From the NCBI RefSeq assembly GCF_001439785.1, contig NZ_JYLI01000005.1:62001-126000 (forward strand): a stretch of 64,000 bases of DNA, in the 5' to 3' direction. Positions 54,928-63,109 of this stretch are shown piece by piece. This DNA comes from Pseudomonas poae. Lineage in GTDB: Bacteria > Pseudomonadota > Gammaproteobacteria > Pseudomonadales > Pseudomonadaceae. Positions within the stretch are counted from its first letter, which is position 1. Each line of letters starts with the position of its first letter. A model generated the notes under the pieces. That model was not told the origin of the DNA. It saw only the letters and a program-made list of their open reading frames with translations, and did no database searches. Made by a program: the position numbers and the translations under genes.

Positions 54928-57072
54928 TTAGGAAATTTCACGCCTGAACGGCGGCAGGGCATTAAGGATTGCCTTGCCATAGCGCTGGGTGACCAGGCGC
55001 CGATCAAGCAGCGTGATAGTGCCCCGGTCTTCCTCGGTACGCAGCAGGCGACCGCAGGCCTGCACGAGCTTGAGCGAAGCATCCGGCACCGAGATTTCCA
55101 TGAACGGATTGCCGCCGCGCGCTTCGATCCACTCGGCCAGCGCCGCCTCGACCGGGTCGTCCGGCACCGAAAACGGGATCTTGGCGATCACCACGTGTTC
55201 GCAGTAGGCGCCCGGCAAGTCCACACCCTCGGCAAAACTGGCCAGGCCGAACAGTACGCTGGAATCACCGCCATCGACCCGCGCCTTGTGCTTGTTCAGG
55301 GTTTCCTGCTTGGACAGGTTGCCCTGAATGAACACTTGCTTGCGCCAGTCACGGTCCAGACCGTCGAACACGTCCTGCATCTGTTTGCGCGAGGAGAACA
55401 ACACCAGGGTACCGCGCGACCCTTCAACCAGGCCTGGCAGGTCACGGATGATCGCGGCGGTATGGGCCGGCGCATCGCGTGGATCGGCCTTGAGGTCCGG
55501 CACGCGCAGCACACCGGCGTCGGCATGATGGAAGGGGCTTGGCACCACGGCGGTGACCGCCTTTTTCGGCAGGCCCGCACGCATGCGAAAACGGTCGAAA
55601 GTGCCCAGGGCCGTCAGCGTGGCCGAGGTAACCAGGCAGCCGTACGCCACGTTCCACAGGTTGCGGCGCAGCATTTCGGCGGCGAGGATCGGACTGGCAT
55701 TGACCTCGATATCAAACAGCGCGCCGCTTTCCGACAGGGTCAGCCAACGGGCCATGGGCGGGTTGTCTTCCGGGTCTTCAACGGTAAAGGCGGTCCACAG
55801 CTCCCAATTGCCCTGGGAGCGGGACAACAGACTGCCGAACAGCGGATACCATTCCTCGGCCTGATTACTCGCGATGCCGATATTGACCTCGCCGTCCATG
55901 CCTTCCTTGAGCAGATCGGTCAGGCGCGTGAACAGGTCGGTCAGGCGCGAAAAGCCTTTCTTCAGTTCAATCCCCATTTCGCGCATGTGCTCGGGAATCA
56001 GCCCACCCACAAAACGGTGGCGCGGACGCTCACGGCCTTCCACGTCTTCGCCAGGCTTGAAATCGGCCACCTGCTCACAGGCGCTGAACATGAACTGCTG
56101 CTGGGTCTTGATCTCGCGCGCCAGCTCCGGCACCTGTTCGATCAGCTTGCCCAGGTCGCCCGGCAGCGGGTGCTGGGCGAGCAACTTGGTGAGGTTCTTG
56201 GCGGTGGTTTCCAGCCAGTCGGCGGTGGACCGCAGGCGTGTGTAATGGGCGAAGTGGCCGATGGCCTTGTCCGGCAGGTGGTGGCCTTCGTCGAATACGT
56301 AGAGGGTGTCGCGCGGGTCCGGCAGCACGGCGCCGCCCCCCAGGGCCAGGTCGGCCAGCACCATGTCGTGGTTGGTGACGATCACGTCGACCTTGCCCAT
56401 GCCTTCGCGCGCCTTGTAGAAGGCGCACTGACCGAAGTTGGGACAATGACGGTTGGTGCACTGGCTGTGGTCGGTGGTCAGGCGTGCCCAGTCGGCATCT
56501 TCCAGAGCAGTGGGCCAGCTGTCGCGGTCGCCGTCCCATTTATTGCCGGCCAGTTTCTCGATCATGCTGGTGAACAGTTTCTGACTGACTTCATCAACTT
56601 CGATCTTGAAGCCTTCTTCTTCGAACAACGAGGCGGTGGCGGTTTGCGCATGGCCTTCCTGCAGCAGCACGTCGAGCTTGGACAGGCACATGTAGCGGCC
56701 TCGCCCCTTGGCCAGGGCGAAGGTGAAATTCAGGCCGCTGTTGCGCATCAGGTCCGGCAGATCCTTGTAGACGATCTGCTCCTGCAGGGCGACGGTGGCG
56801 GTGGCGATCACCAGGCGCTTGCCGGCGGCCTTGGCCGTGGGAATCGCAGCCAGGCTGTAGGCTACGGTCTTGCCGGTACCGGTGCCGGCTTCAACGGCCA
56901 CGACCGCAGGGTCGCCCTCGCGGCGCCCTTCGTCGTCGGTGTCGATATCCCCAAGGACTTTCGCCACTTCGGCGATCATCAGGCGCTGGCCATAGCGCGG
57001 TTTCAAGCGCTTGGCTTCGAGAAAACGCGAGTAGGCGCCCTGGATCGTGGTTTTGAGTTCAGTGCTGATCAT
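54928..57072 (-). CDS. dinG: ATP-dependent DNA helicase DinG
   Basis: A 714-residue XPD-like superfamily 2 helicase, 5'-3', that resolves R-loops and D-loops during DNA repair. Walker A is AVEAGTGTGKTVAYS near residues 63-77. The four Fe-S cysteines are in YMCLSKLDV (about 125) and SQCTNRHCPNFGQCAFYK (about 200-216). The DEGH box is VFDEGHHLPD near 262. The C-terminal helicase motifs end QACGRLLRTEEDRG near 680. It is divergent from the CopD-like gene with a 99-base promoter space. No LexA box was confidently seen there. Confidence 0.96.
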   Translation of the reverse strand: MISTELKTTIQGAYSRFLEAKRLKPRYGQRLMIAEVAKVLGDIDTDDEGRREGDPAVVAVEAGTGTGKTVAYSLAAIPTAKAAGKRLVIATATVALQEQIVYKDLPDLMRNSGLNFTFALAKGRGRYMCLSKLDVLLQEGHAQTATASLFEEEGFKIEVDEVSQKLFTSMIEKLAGNKWDGDRDSWPTALEDADWARLTTDHSQCTNRHCPNFGQCAFYKAREGMGKVDVIVTNHDMVLADLALGGGAVLPDPRDTLYVFDEGHHLPDKAIGHFAHYTRLRSTADWLETTAKNLTKLLAQHPLPGDLGKLIEQVPELAREIKTQQQFMFSACEQVADFKPGEDVEGRERPRHRFVGGLIPEHMREMGIELKKGFSRLTDLFTRLTDLLKEGMDGEVNIGIASNQAEEWYPLFGSLLSRSQGNWELWTAFTVEDPEDNPPMARWLTLSESGALFDIEVNASPILAAEMLRRNLWNVAYGCLVTSATLTALGTFDRFRMRAGLPKKAVTAVVPSPFHHADAGVLRVPDLKADPRDAPAHTAAIIRDLPGLVEGSRGTLVLFSSRKQMQDVFDGLDRDWRKQVFIQGNLSKQETLNKHKARVDGGDSSVLFGLASFAEGVDLPGAYCEHVVIAKIPFSVPDDPVEAALAEWIEARGGNPFMEISVPDASLKLVQACGRLLRTEEDRGTITLLDRRLVTQRYGKAILNALPPFRREIS

Positions 57073-57171
57073 GGATAGTCGGGCGCAAAAAACGCTGGAT
57101 AAATTTTCAGTGGTTCGGATCGGCCGCTATCATACCCCGCTAATTAATCCCGCGCAGAACGGAGTACCACA

Positions 57172-57636
57172 ATGACCGTCTTCAGCCTCGCTTACACCCT
57201 GCATATACTGGCCGCCCTGGTATGGGTCGGCGGCATGTTTTTCGCCTGGATGATCCTGCGCCCCGCTGCTGTGGCGGCACTTGAGGGCCCTGCCCGGCTC
57301 AGGTTGTGGGCAAATGTGTTTCAACGTTTTTTCGTGTGGGTATGGGTGGCGGTGCTGATTTTACCGATCAGCGGTGTGGGGCTGCTGCAGCTGCGCTTCA
57401 GCGGTTTTGAAACGGCGCCGCGTTATGTGCAGGTCATGATGGGCTTGTATCTGGTGATGACGGCGTTGTTTATCCGCATCCAGGCGTTGAAGTTCCCGCA
57501 ATTGCGCACGGCGGTAGCGGCCGAAGACTGGCCGGCGGGCGCTGCTGCGCTGGGGCAGATTCGCCGGTTGGTGGGGATCAATTTGATTGTGGGGTTGGGG
57601 GTGGTTGCAGTTGCTTCGGCTCGGCCGATGTTCTGA
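57172..57636 (+). CDS. CopD-like integral membrane protein
   Basis: A 154-residue membrane protein with four predicted helices. The first contains TLHILAALVWVGGMFFAWMILRP, which has the His/Trp arrangement of the CopD/DUF2269-like family, and the second spans FFVWVWVAVLILPISGVGLL. CopD proteins relate to copper import, but members of this short family are often of unknown role, so I make no copper claim. The ATG lies about 9 bases after GAACGGAG. It is a single gene followed by a hairpin. Confidence 0.75.
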   Translation: MTVFSLAYTLHILAALVWVGGMFFAWMILRPAAVAALEGPARLRLWANVFQRFFVWVWVAVLILPISGVGLLQLRFSGFETAPRYVQVMMGLYLVMTALFIRIQALKFPQLRTAVAAEDWPAGAAALGQIRRLVGINLIVGLGVVAVASARPMF

Positions 57637-57650
57637 AGCGGCCTTTAATC

Positions 57651-57678
57651 CGCTATAGGGAGCAAGCCCCCTATAGCG
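57651..57678. repeat. Small palindrome, REP remnant or weak terminator
   Basis: CGCTATAGGG and CCCTATAGCG flank AGCAAGCC. The hairpin shares the REP core GGGAGCAAGCCCC and lies between the ends of two convergent genes, without a T tract. Confidence 0.6.
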
Positions 57679-57692
57679 TCAAGCCAGGCAAC

Positions 57693-58451
57693 TCAAAGCC
57701 GCTGGATGGTCACAGACCCCGCAGGCCCGGCCGCCCCTGGCTGCCCTTCCAGACCTGGACGGCCCTTATCGCCGCCATCGGCGCGGTACACCACGCACCC
57801 CTTCGATTGCCCGCCCTTGCCAGGTTTGCCTGCAGTACCGGCCAAACCTCCAGGCCCGCCATCGACCCAGACCTTGATGTTTTCAGCGGGAAAGTCCTGT
57901 GGCAGTTCAACCCGCACCGTCGCTCCTGCAGCCCCCGGCAAACCGTCGCCGCCGTTATCGCCGTTGAAACCGCGACCGGCCGAGCCCCAGGTACACCCCG
58001 GGTCTTCACCGTTGGCGCCATCGAGCCCGGCATACCCCTGGGCACCGGCGCCGCCACGGGCGTCCAGCGACAATGCTTCAGCCGTCAGCGAATGGATCCG
58101 CAACGTGAGATCGCGCCCTGCCCTGGCCGGTTTTTCATGGGTGCCCGGGGCGCCGCGCGAGGTGATCTGGCTGCCGTGTTCCAGTTGAGCCTGGCGCACC
58201 TGCAATTGCAGCGCGGTGTTGCCCGGCACGATGGCGATACGTGCTTCGCGGCCCAGGTGCAGTTCATCCACCGTCACTTGGCTGATGGTTGCCGGAATCA
58301 GCAAGGTGCCGTAATCCGCCACATCCAGGCGCTCGAGTTGCAACACGCTGGTGCTGCTGGGCAGGCGCATCAATGAGTGGGTTTCGACACTGACGCTATG
58401 GGCCAGGGCAATGGGGCTGACCAACAGGGCCAACAGAAAAACCTTGCGCAT
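57693..58451 (-). CDS. Secreted collagen-like Gly-rich protein
   Basis: A 252-residue exported protein. Residues 1-17 are a signal peptide ending IALA|HS. The first part (about 18-110) is beta-rich. From about 130 on, Gly-X-Y-like runs occur (RGGAGAQGYAGLDGANGEDPG, DNGGDGLPGAAGA, GGPGGLAGTAGKPGKGGQ, GRPGLEGQPGAAGPAG), interrupted by a strand segment. Two cysteines (GCTWGS, GCVVYR) may cross-link. The start at 58451 gives a 7-base spacing to AGGAG; the ATG 3 bases upstream would give 4. Function unknown. Confidence 0.75.
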   Translation of the reverse strand: MRKVFLLALLVSPIALAHSVSVETHSLMRLPSSTSVLQLERLDVADYGTLLIPATISQVTVDELHLGREARIAIVPGNTALQLQVRQAQLEHGSQITSRGAPGTHEKPARAGRDLTLRIHSLTAEALSLDARGGAGAQGYAGLDGANGEDPGCTWGSAGRGFNGDNGGDGLPGAAGATVRVELPQDFPAENIKVWVDGGPGGLAGTAGKPGKGGQSKGCVVYRADGGDKGRPGLEGQPGAAGPAGSVTIQRL

Positions 58452-58634
58452 CATGGGGCTCCTGACTCTTTTCAAATTGTTATCCGGGTCACATTAACGA
58501 CTTCTGCAGGCGATTTGCCAGTGACGTATCAAAAAACTTCAGCAGCGCAGGTTCAGGGCTTTTTCTGTCGCGCTTGCTCTAGGCCCGCAGGCGCAGCCGC
58601 GCTAGTCTCTACGGCTCTGATGTGAGGATTTGCG

Positions 58635-59132
58635 ATGACCGCCGGTATTTCTGCCCCTACCCCCCAGCAAGCCTTGGCTGCCCTGCTCGACCTGCATCGG
58701 CCCAAACGCCTGCTGCTGTTGGGCGCCAGCCGCTTTCCGGCGCTGGAGGCATTCAAACAGGCACACCCCGACACGTTTATCGCCGCCGCCGAACCCGGTC
58801 CGTTGCCTGCGCACCTGGCGGCGCAGCGGTTTGACCTGGCGCTGGCGGTCGATTGCCTGGAACACCTTTCAAAGCCACAGGGCCTGACGCTGCTTGGCGG
58901 TATTCGCAACCTCAACGCCAGTCGCATCGCGGTGCTGGCAGACCTCGACGCCTGCGGCTGGAAAGACACCGACTTCTTCTCCCTGGCCCTGCAGGCCGGC
59001 GAGCGTTTCCAGCGCGACGAGCAGGTGCTGACGCTGTTCACCTACGATCTGCTTGACTATAAACAGGTGCCGGACTGGCTCAACGCCCGTTTCTGGGCCA
59101 ATCCGGAAAACTTCGGAAAGTATTGGTGGTAA
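58635..59132 (+). CDS. DUF6231 family protein (methyltransferase-like fold)
   Basis: A 165-residue protein with a degraded SAM-methyltransferase-like pattern: LLLLGASRFPALEAF (motif I-like), then LALAVDCLEHLSK (motif IV-like, near residue 70) and RIAVLADLDACGW. The canonical glycine-rich SAM loop is incomplete, so catalysis is doubtful. Pseudomonas homologues are labelled DUF6231. It starts a compact group of four co-directional genes: YchJ 3 bases later, then an LEA-2 lipoprotein and a SEC-C peptide. Confidence 0.72.
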   Translation: MTAGISAPTPQQALAALLDLHRPKRLLLLGASRFPALEAFKQAHPDTFIAAAEPGPLPAHLAAQRFDLALAVDCLEHLSKPQGLTLLGGIRNLNASRIAVLADLDACGWKDTDFFSLALQAGERFQRDEQVLTLFTYDLLDYKQVPDWLNARFWANPENFGKYWW

Positions 59133-59135
59133 CCC

Positions 59136-59606
59136 ATGAGCACACCCATTTGCCCCTGCGGCAGTGGCAACCTGCTGGATGCCTGCTGCGGCCATTATCA
59201 CAACGGCCACCCGGCTCCCTGCGCCAGCGCGCTGATGCGCTCGCGTTACAGCGCCTATGTGCTGGGCCTGGTGGATTACTTGGTGGCGACCACGTTGCCG
59301 GCCCAGCAACCCAGCCTCGACCGCGCCGCCATCGCTGCCTGGAGCGCACAGAGCACCTGGCTCGGGCTTGAGGTGGAGAGTTCGGAAGTGTTCGGTGGCC
59401 AGCCGGAACATGCCTTTGTGACCTTCACCGCTCGCTGGCATGACAACACGGGTGAACATAGTCACCGCGAACAGTCCTCTTTCGTACAGAATGAGGGGCG
59501 TTGGTACTTCATCGACCCTACCGTTGAGGTGAAGGTCGGGCGCAATGATCCGTGCCTGTGCGGCAGCGGGCAAAAATTCAAGAAATGTTGCGCGGGCTTC
59601 CGCTGA
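59136..59606 (+). CDS. YchJ-family (UPF0225) SEC-C protein
   Basis: A 156-residue protein with two SEC-C-type zinc motifs: [16 protein letters not shown] at the N-terminus and [17 protein letters not shown] at the C-terminus. The central NTF2-like domain contains [22 protein letters not shown] and [13 protein letters not shown]. The family is widespread and its function is unknown. It begins 3 bases after the DUF6231 gene, so the two are one transcript. Confidence 0.92.
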   Translation: MSTPICPCGSGNLLDACCGHYHNGHPAPCASALMRSRYSAYVLGLVDYLVATTLPAQQPSLDRAAIAAWSAQSTWLGLEVESSEVFGGQPEHAFVTFTARWHDNTGEHSHREQSSFVQNEGRWYFIDPTVEVKVGRNDPCLCGSGQKFKKCCAGFR

Positions 59607-59630
59607 CACCACCTGCAAAGGGATTACGCC

Positions 59631-60113
59631 ATGCTTCGGATATTCAGCTTGATGCTGGCGTTGACCCTGGGTCTTACCGGATGCGCCTTCTGGTTCGAGG
59701 ACGATTCGCCGCCGCCCCATGTGTCGCTGGTCAAGGTCGAAGTGGTACGCGCCAAGTTGCTCGAACAGAAATTCAGGCTGTATTTCCGCGTCGACAATCG
59801 CGACGACGCCGACCTGACCGTGCGCGGCCTGATCTACAAGGTCAGCCTGGGCGACTTCGTGTTGACCGAAGGCGAGTCCAATGAATGGCTCACCGTGGCG
59901 CCGCGCGGCCATGCGGTGTTCCGGGTGTCGGTGCGCACCAATCTCTGGCCGCAGATCCGCGAGGTGGTGCATATGCTGAAGAACCCCGACCGGCCCGTGC
60001 CCTATCGCCTGGAGGGCGAGCTGAAAACCGGCTTGTTCATCGGTAATGACGTGCAGGTGGCCCACAATGGCGAGATAATCCCCGGCGATTTTATTCCGGA
60101 GCGACATCGATGA
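59631..60113 (+). CDS. LEA type 2 family lipoprotein
   Basis: A 160-residue outer-envelope lipoprotein. The lipobox is GLTGC (Cys18). The LEA_2/WHy-type beta sandwich spans about 30-130 ([40 protein letters not shown]). Related bacterial WHy proteins protect against desiccation or stress, but no role is shown for this group. It starts 24 bases after ychJ and its stop overlaps the next gene by ATGA. Confidence 0.85.
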   Translation: MLRIFSLMLALTLGLTGCAFWFEDDSPPPHVSLVKVEVVRAKLLEQKFRLYFRVDNRDDADLTVRGLIYKVSLGDFVLTEGESNEWLTVAPRGHAVFRVSVRTNLWPQIREVVHMLKNPDRPVPYRLEGELKTGLFIGNDVQVAHNGEIIPGDFIPERHR

Positions 60114-60310
60114 CTCAGCAACCCCATGTCCATGGTCCTGACTGCAACCACGATCACGAGCACCATGATCACGACCGCGGTCATGTCCACGGCCCCAACT
60201 GCGGCCACGCTCATCAGGAGCCGGTACGCAATGCATTGAAGGACGTTGGCCGCAACGATCCCTGCCCTTGCGGCAGCGAGAAAAAATTCAAGAAGTGCCA
60301 CGGGGTCTAA
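60110..60310 (+). CDS. Small His-rich SEC-C metal-binding protein
   Basis: A 66-residue protein. The N-terminal 40 residues are very rich in His, Asp and Cys ([20 protein letters not shown], then [11 protein letters not shown]). The C-terminal SEC-C zinc knuckle is [20 protein letters not shown], the type found at the end of SecA. The combination suggests zinc or nickel storage or sensing. It is coupled to the LEA-2 lipoprotein by a 4-base overlap and is the last gene before a REP doublet. Confidence 0.88.
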   Translation: MTQQPHVHGPDCNHDHEHHDHDRGHVHGPNCGHAHQEPVRNALKDVGRNDPCPCGSEKKFKKCHGV

Positions 60311-60330
60311 GCCACCCTGACGATGTAAAG

Positions 60331-60420
60331 CTGGGAGGGGGCTTGCTCCCGAGGGCGGTGGACCAGTCAACAGATGCAGCGACTGGCACTCAGCCCTCGG
60401 GAGCAAGCCCCCTCCCACAT
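60331..60420. repeat. REP doublet after the SEC-C gene
   Basis: CTGGGAGGGGGCTTGCTCCC and its complement GGGAGCAAGCCCCCTCCCAC are inverted around about 48 bases. It belongs to the same family as 62940-63030. Confidence 0.9.
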
Positions 60421-60466
60421 TGATGTGCGATGTTTTACCTAAAACTACCCCCGCAGGAGCTTTGCC

Positions 60467-62908
60467 ATGGCCTCGCCAGCCCTCTCACGTTTTCTTCCCC
60501 GGTTCGGCGTTGCCGCGGCAGTGGCCAGTGCGTTAAGCCTGGCCGGTTGCCAGCTCCAGAACACTCAGGACACCCTGCCGCCCGTTGCCGGCGTGCAGCC
60601 CCTCAAAGGCCTGGCCCAGAATGTGTCGATACGCCGCAATGCCCAGGGCATGCCGCTGATCGAGAGCAATACCTTCCACGACGCCCTGTTCAGCCTGGGC
60701 TACGTGCACGCCAGCGACCGCATCACCCAGATGGTCACGCTGCGCCTGCTGGCCCAGGGCCGTCTGGCGGAAATGTCCGGCCCTGACGTGCTGGATGTCG
60801 ACCGCTTGATGCGCGCCGTCAACCTGAAAAAAAGCGCCGGCGAGCTGTATAACGCATCGAGCCCGCGCCTCAAGCGCTTCTTCGAAGTGTACGCACGCGG
60901 GGTCAATGCCTACCTGTTCCGCTACCGCGACAAACTGCCGCCGGACCTCGCCCAGACCGGCTACAAGCCCGAATACTGGAAGCCGGAAGATTCGGCGCTG
61001 TTGTTCTGCCTGCTCAACTTCAGTGAGTCGGCCAACCTGCAGCAAGAGCTGTCTTCGCTGGTACTGGCGCAAAAAGTCGGCGTCGACAAACTTGCCTGGC
61101 TCACTCCCAGCGCGCCGGACGAACCCATCCCGCTGGCCGAGGCAGAGAAGCTCAAAGGCGTGAACCTTGGCCAGATCACCGGTCTCGCCGGGCTGGATAC
61201 GGTCAGCCAGCAGTTGAGCACGCTCAATGCGTTGGCGGTGACCACCTCGAGCAACTGGGCGATTGGCCCGCAACGCAGCCGCAGCGGCAAGAGCCTGCTG
61301 GCCAACGACCTTGCCGCCCGGCCGCAAGCGCCGTCGCCGTGGAGCTACGTGCAGATCCGCGCGCCGAAATACCAGGCCGCGGGTGCCTCGATAGCCGGCC
61401 TGCCGACCTTGTTGTCCGGTTTCAACGGCAAGGTGGCGTGGAGCATGAGCACGGTCAAGGGCGACACCCAGGACCTGTTCCTGGAAAAGGTCAAGCGCCA
61501 GGGCAACGCGTTGTACTACGAGAATAACGGCAAGTGGCTACCGGCCGGCGTGCGTAACGAAACGTTCTTCGTCAAGGGGCGTGGCTCGATTCGCGAAGTG
61601 GTGTACGAAACCCGCCACGGTGCCCTGCTCAACAGCAGCCAGGCCCTCACCAGTGGTTTTGGCCTGGCCCTGCAAACCGCCGACCTCAAGGACGACAAGA
61701 GCCTGGATGCGTTCTTCGACCTGTCCCGTGCGCAAAGCGCCGGCAAGGCCTCGGACGCCACCCGCGAAATCCGTGCAATTGCGCTGAACATGGTGTTCGC
61801 CGACACCGGCAGCATTGGCTGGCAGGTCACCGGCCGCTTCCCCAACCGCCGCGAAGGCGAAGGTCTGCTGCCCTCGCCGGGCTGGGACACGCGCTTTGAC
61901 TGGGACGGCTATGCCGACGCGATGCTGCACCCTTATGATCAGGACCCGGCCCAAGGCTGGATCGGCACCGCCAACCAGCGCACCGCGCCACGCGGTTATG
62001 GCATGCAACTGTCCAACGCCTGGGACGCGCCGGAGCGCAGCGAGCGCCTGGCGCAACTGGCCAGCGCCGGCAAGCATGACAGCCGCAGCATGATCGCCAT
62101 GCAGTACGACCAGACCACCACATTCGCCGCCAAGCTGAAAACCATGTTCCAGGCGCCAGGCATGGCCCAGCCCTTGAAACAGGCGATTGCTGCGCTGCCT
62201 GCGGCCGAACAGGCCAAGGCGCGTGAAGCCCTGGGGCGCCTGATGGCGTTCGATGGCCGCCTCGCGCCATCCTCCGCCGACGCGGCGATCTACGAGCTGT
62301 TCCTGCAGGAAAGCACGCGGCAGATCTTCCTCGACGAACTGGGTCCGGAAACCAGCGCCAGTTGGAAAGCCTTTGTCAGCAATGCCAACCTCTCCTACTC
62401 GGCCAACGCCGACCACCTGCTGGGCCGCGAAGACAGCCCGTTCTGGGACGATGTGCGTACTGCGCAAAAAGAAGACAAACCCACCATTCTTGCCCGCAGC
62501 CTCGCCGCCGCGATCAGCGCCGGTGACAGCCAGTTGGGCGCCGATCACAAGGCCTGGCAGTGGGGCAAACTGCACAGCACCACCTGGAAGAGCGCCAGCG
62601 GGCAGGTCATCCTTGGCCCACTTGCCAGCGGTGGCGACCACAACACCCTGAACCCGGCGCCGTACAGTTGGGGGCAGAGTTTCGACACCACGCAGGTGCC
62701 GGCACTGCGGATGATTGTCGACTTCGGTCAGGTGGAACCGATGATGGGCCAGGGCGGCAGCGGCCAGTCCGGTAACCCGGCCAGTCCCGACTATGCCAAT
62801 GGCATCGACCCGGCGCTCAAGGCGCAATACCTGAGCTTCCCGATGCAGCCGCAGAACTTCGAAAAGGCGTATGGCAAAAACCGGCTGACCCTCACGCCTG
62901 GCAAGTAA
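60467..62908 (+). CDS. Penicillin/AHL acylase family Ntn hydrolase (QuiP-like)
   Basis: An 813-residue Ntn hydrolase precursor. The N-terminal signal contains LSLAGC (Cys28), a possible lipobox. The alpha chain includes [10 protein letters not shown]. Self-cleavage is expected before Ser261 in [13 protein letters not shown], which aligns with SNMWVIG of penicillin G acylase and would leave Ser261 as the N-terminal nucleophile. The beta chain has [32 protein letters not shown] and [12 protein letters not shown]. Length and motifs resemble QuiP, which degrades long-chain acyl-homoserine lactones. No LuxI/LuxR genes adjoin it, and substrate is inferred. Confidence 0.85.
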   Translation: MASPALSRFLPRFGVAAAVASALSLAGCQLQNTQDTLPPVAGVQPLKGLAQNVSIRRNAQGMPLIESNTFHDALFSLGYVHASDRITQMVTLRLLAQGRLAEMSGPDVLDVDRLMRAVNLKKSAGELYNASSPRLKRFFEVYARGVNAYLFRYRDKLPPDLAQTGYKPEYWKPEDSALLFCLLNFSESANLQQELSSLVLAQKVGVDKLAWLTPSAPDEPIPLAEAEKLKGVNLGQITGLAGLDTVSQQLSTLNALAVTTSSNWAIGPQRSRSGKSLLANDLAARPQAPSPWSYVQIRAPKYQAAGASIAGLPTLLSGFNGKVAWSMSTVKGDTQDLFLEKVKRQGNALYYENNGKWLPAGVRNETFFVKGRGSIREVVYETRHGALLNSSQALTSGFGLALQTADLKDDKSLDAFFDLSRAQSAGKASDATREIRAIALNMVFADTGSIGWQVTGRFPNRREGEGLLPSPGWDTRFDWDGYADAMLHPYDQDPAQGWIGTANQRTAPRGYGMQLSNAWDAPERSERLAQLASAGKHDSRSMIAMQYDQTTTFAAKLKTMFQAPGMAQPLKQAIAALPAAEQAKAREALGRLMAFDGRLAPSSADAAIYELFLQESTRQIFLDELGPETSASWKAFVSNANLSYSANADHLLGREDSPFWDDVRTAQKEDKPTILARSLAAAISAGDSQLGADHKAWQWGKLHSTTWKSASGQVILGPLASGGDHNTLNPAPYSWGQSFDTTQVPALRMIVDFGQVEPMMGQGGSGQSGNPASPDYANGIDPALKAQYLSFPMQPQNFEKAYGKNRLTLTPGK

Positions 62909-62939
62909 ATCGGGTTCTTATTGAAGAACCCGGATCAAT

Positions 62940-63030
62940 ATGTGGGAGGGGGCTTGCTCCCGATAGCAAAGTGTCAGTCACTGCATTTATGACTGATTCA
63001 CCGCCATCGGGAGCAAGCCCCCTCCCACAT
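62940..63030. repeat. REP doublet between the acylase and exonuclease genes
   Basis: ATGTGGGAGGGGGCTTGCTC and GAGCAAGCCCCCTCCCACAT are inverted around about 45 bases, with ATCGGGA arms. It is the best-preserved REP pair of the window. Confidence 0.92.
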
Positions 63031-63109
63031 TCGGGCCCCATGCATTCAGATAGAACTTACACACTCGCCCCCGCCTCAAAATAGACAAGCCCACCTCCCC
63101 GGTCACCCC

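Noticed and set aside
54646..57078. 810-codon open frame opposite dinG
   Set aside because: DinG has complete helicase and Fe-S motifs on the minus strand; the opposite frame also runs past the dinG start without a proper gene boundary.
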